This document shows, in pieces, positions 63,808 to 64,000 of a DNA stretch of 64,000 bases. The notes under the pieces were generated by a model. That model searched no databases. It had not been told where the DNA came from and saw nothing but the letters and a program-made list of their open reading frames with translations. Position numbers and translations under genes: made by a program. Location of the stretch: contig NZ_JBHSCW010000003.1 in NCBI RefSeq assembly GCF_042651425.1, positions 558,001 to 622,000 on the forward strand. The letters are read 5' to 3'. The DNA is from Fodinicurvata halophila. GTDB lineage: Bacteria > Pseudomonadota > Alphaproteobacteria > Kiloniellales > DSM-21159. Within the stretch, counting starts at the first letter, position 1. Each line of letters begins with the position of its first letter.

Positions 63808-64000
63808 GTGAGAAAACCGCGCATAGCCGTTACCAGTTCGCGCCGACGAGCACTGTTCACAGCCAATCTGAATCGCCTGGCGCTTTGGCGCGCGGGGGCC
63901 TCTTCTGTGCGTCTTTATCCCGGCAAGAGCTGTGATCCGGAGCAGCTCGACGGCCTTCTGATCGGCGGCGGGGATGACATCGACGTGCGTCTGTACGATC
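63808..64000 (+). CDS. Class I glutamine amidotransferase / gamma-glutamyl hydrolase-like protein (partial)
   Basis: Only the first ~64 codons are in the window. It starts at a GTG and reads RKPRIAVTSSRRR, then LWRAGASSVRLYP, then GLLIGGGDDIDVRLYD. This is the N-terminal Rossmann-like strand pattern of the C26 (PuuD-like gamma-glutamyl-GABA hydrolase) family, with GGGDDI as the conserved strand-turn. The nucleophile elbow lies beyond base 64000. It is six bases downstream of the amidoligase gene and probably works with it. Confidence 0.75.
   Translation, partial: MRKPRIAVTSSRRRALFTANLNRLALWRAGASSVRLYPGKSCDPEQLDGLLIGGGDDIDVRLYD

Noticed and set aside
61238..64000. The GATase-like gene at the right end as trpG, the partner of trpE
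   Set aside because: Its visible N-terminus (VTSSRRR, GLLIGGGDDID) matches C26 gamma-glutamyl hydrolases, not TrpG. An amidoligase gene separates it from trpE.

Overview
The window is about 64 kb of high-GC bacterial chromosome. Gene content and order point to an alphaproteobacterium, most likely of the Rhodospirillales type. Lineage markers are the dusB-ntrB-ntrC-ntrY-ntrX-trkA-(dat)-(HAD)-hfq-hflX block, the fused ispDF gene, an E1-beta subunit carrying its own lipoyl domain, and the long tpiA-secG-pyrG-kdsA-eno-ftsB-pdhA-pdhB-pdhC-lpd-lipA-ratA run. No IS element, transposase, phage gene or CRISPR array was seen. One tRNA (Ser, anticodon UGA) is present. No gene-free stretch exceeds about 175 bases.

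Layout. Positions 1-13.8 kb form a mixed, accessory-looking segment. It holds a truncated metC, a sugar-transferase-like gene, an ELM1-family gene, a divergent UDP-GlcNAc 2-epimerase, a cyanide-insensitive-type cytochrome bd oxidase with a DUF2474 micro-subunit, and two overlapping Fe(II)/2-oxoglutarate oxygenase genes (one is alkB). A nitronate monooxygenase and an SDR follow. Convergent to them is a three-gene cassette of type III polyketide synthase, isoprenylcysteine-methyltransferase-like enzyme and DHA2 efflux pump, which starts 21 bases behind the 3' end of tRNA-Ser.

Positions 14-28 kb hold a CHASE-domain histidine kinase, then peptidoglycan enzymes (lytic transglycosylase, RlpA, DD-carboxypeptidase). 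These lead into tmk-holB-metG-tatD-MBL hydrolase-DUF1499-S1 protease, a run of touching or overlapping genes, then mazG and an SDR. An inositol-phosphatase-family gene and groESL (sigma70 promoter plus CIRCE) follow on the other strand. Positions 30-43 kb hold hflX-hfq and the nitrogen-control two-component block. Positions 43-46 kb hold ispDF-pgpA-pncC-CPBP protease. Positions 46-59 kb hold the central-metabolism run. Positions 59-64 kb hold ppiD-trpE, then an amidoligase and the start of a class I glutamine-amidotransferase-like hydrolase cut by the window edge.

The most promising places for under-described biology are: the PKS-methyltransferase-exporter cassette behind the tRNA; the amidoligase/GATase pair at the right end; the AlkB plus second 2OG-oxygenase pair; and the ELM1/sugar-transferase pair. 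Several intergenic dyads and repeats (upstream of pdhA, dusB, hfq and the CHASE kinase) look like unrecorded regulatory sites. All functions are inferred from motifs and context; no database search was run.
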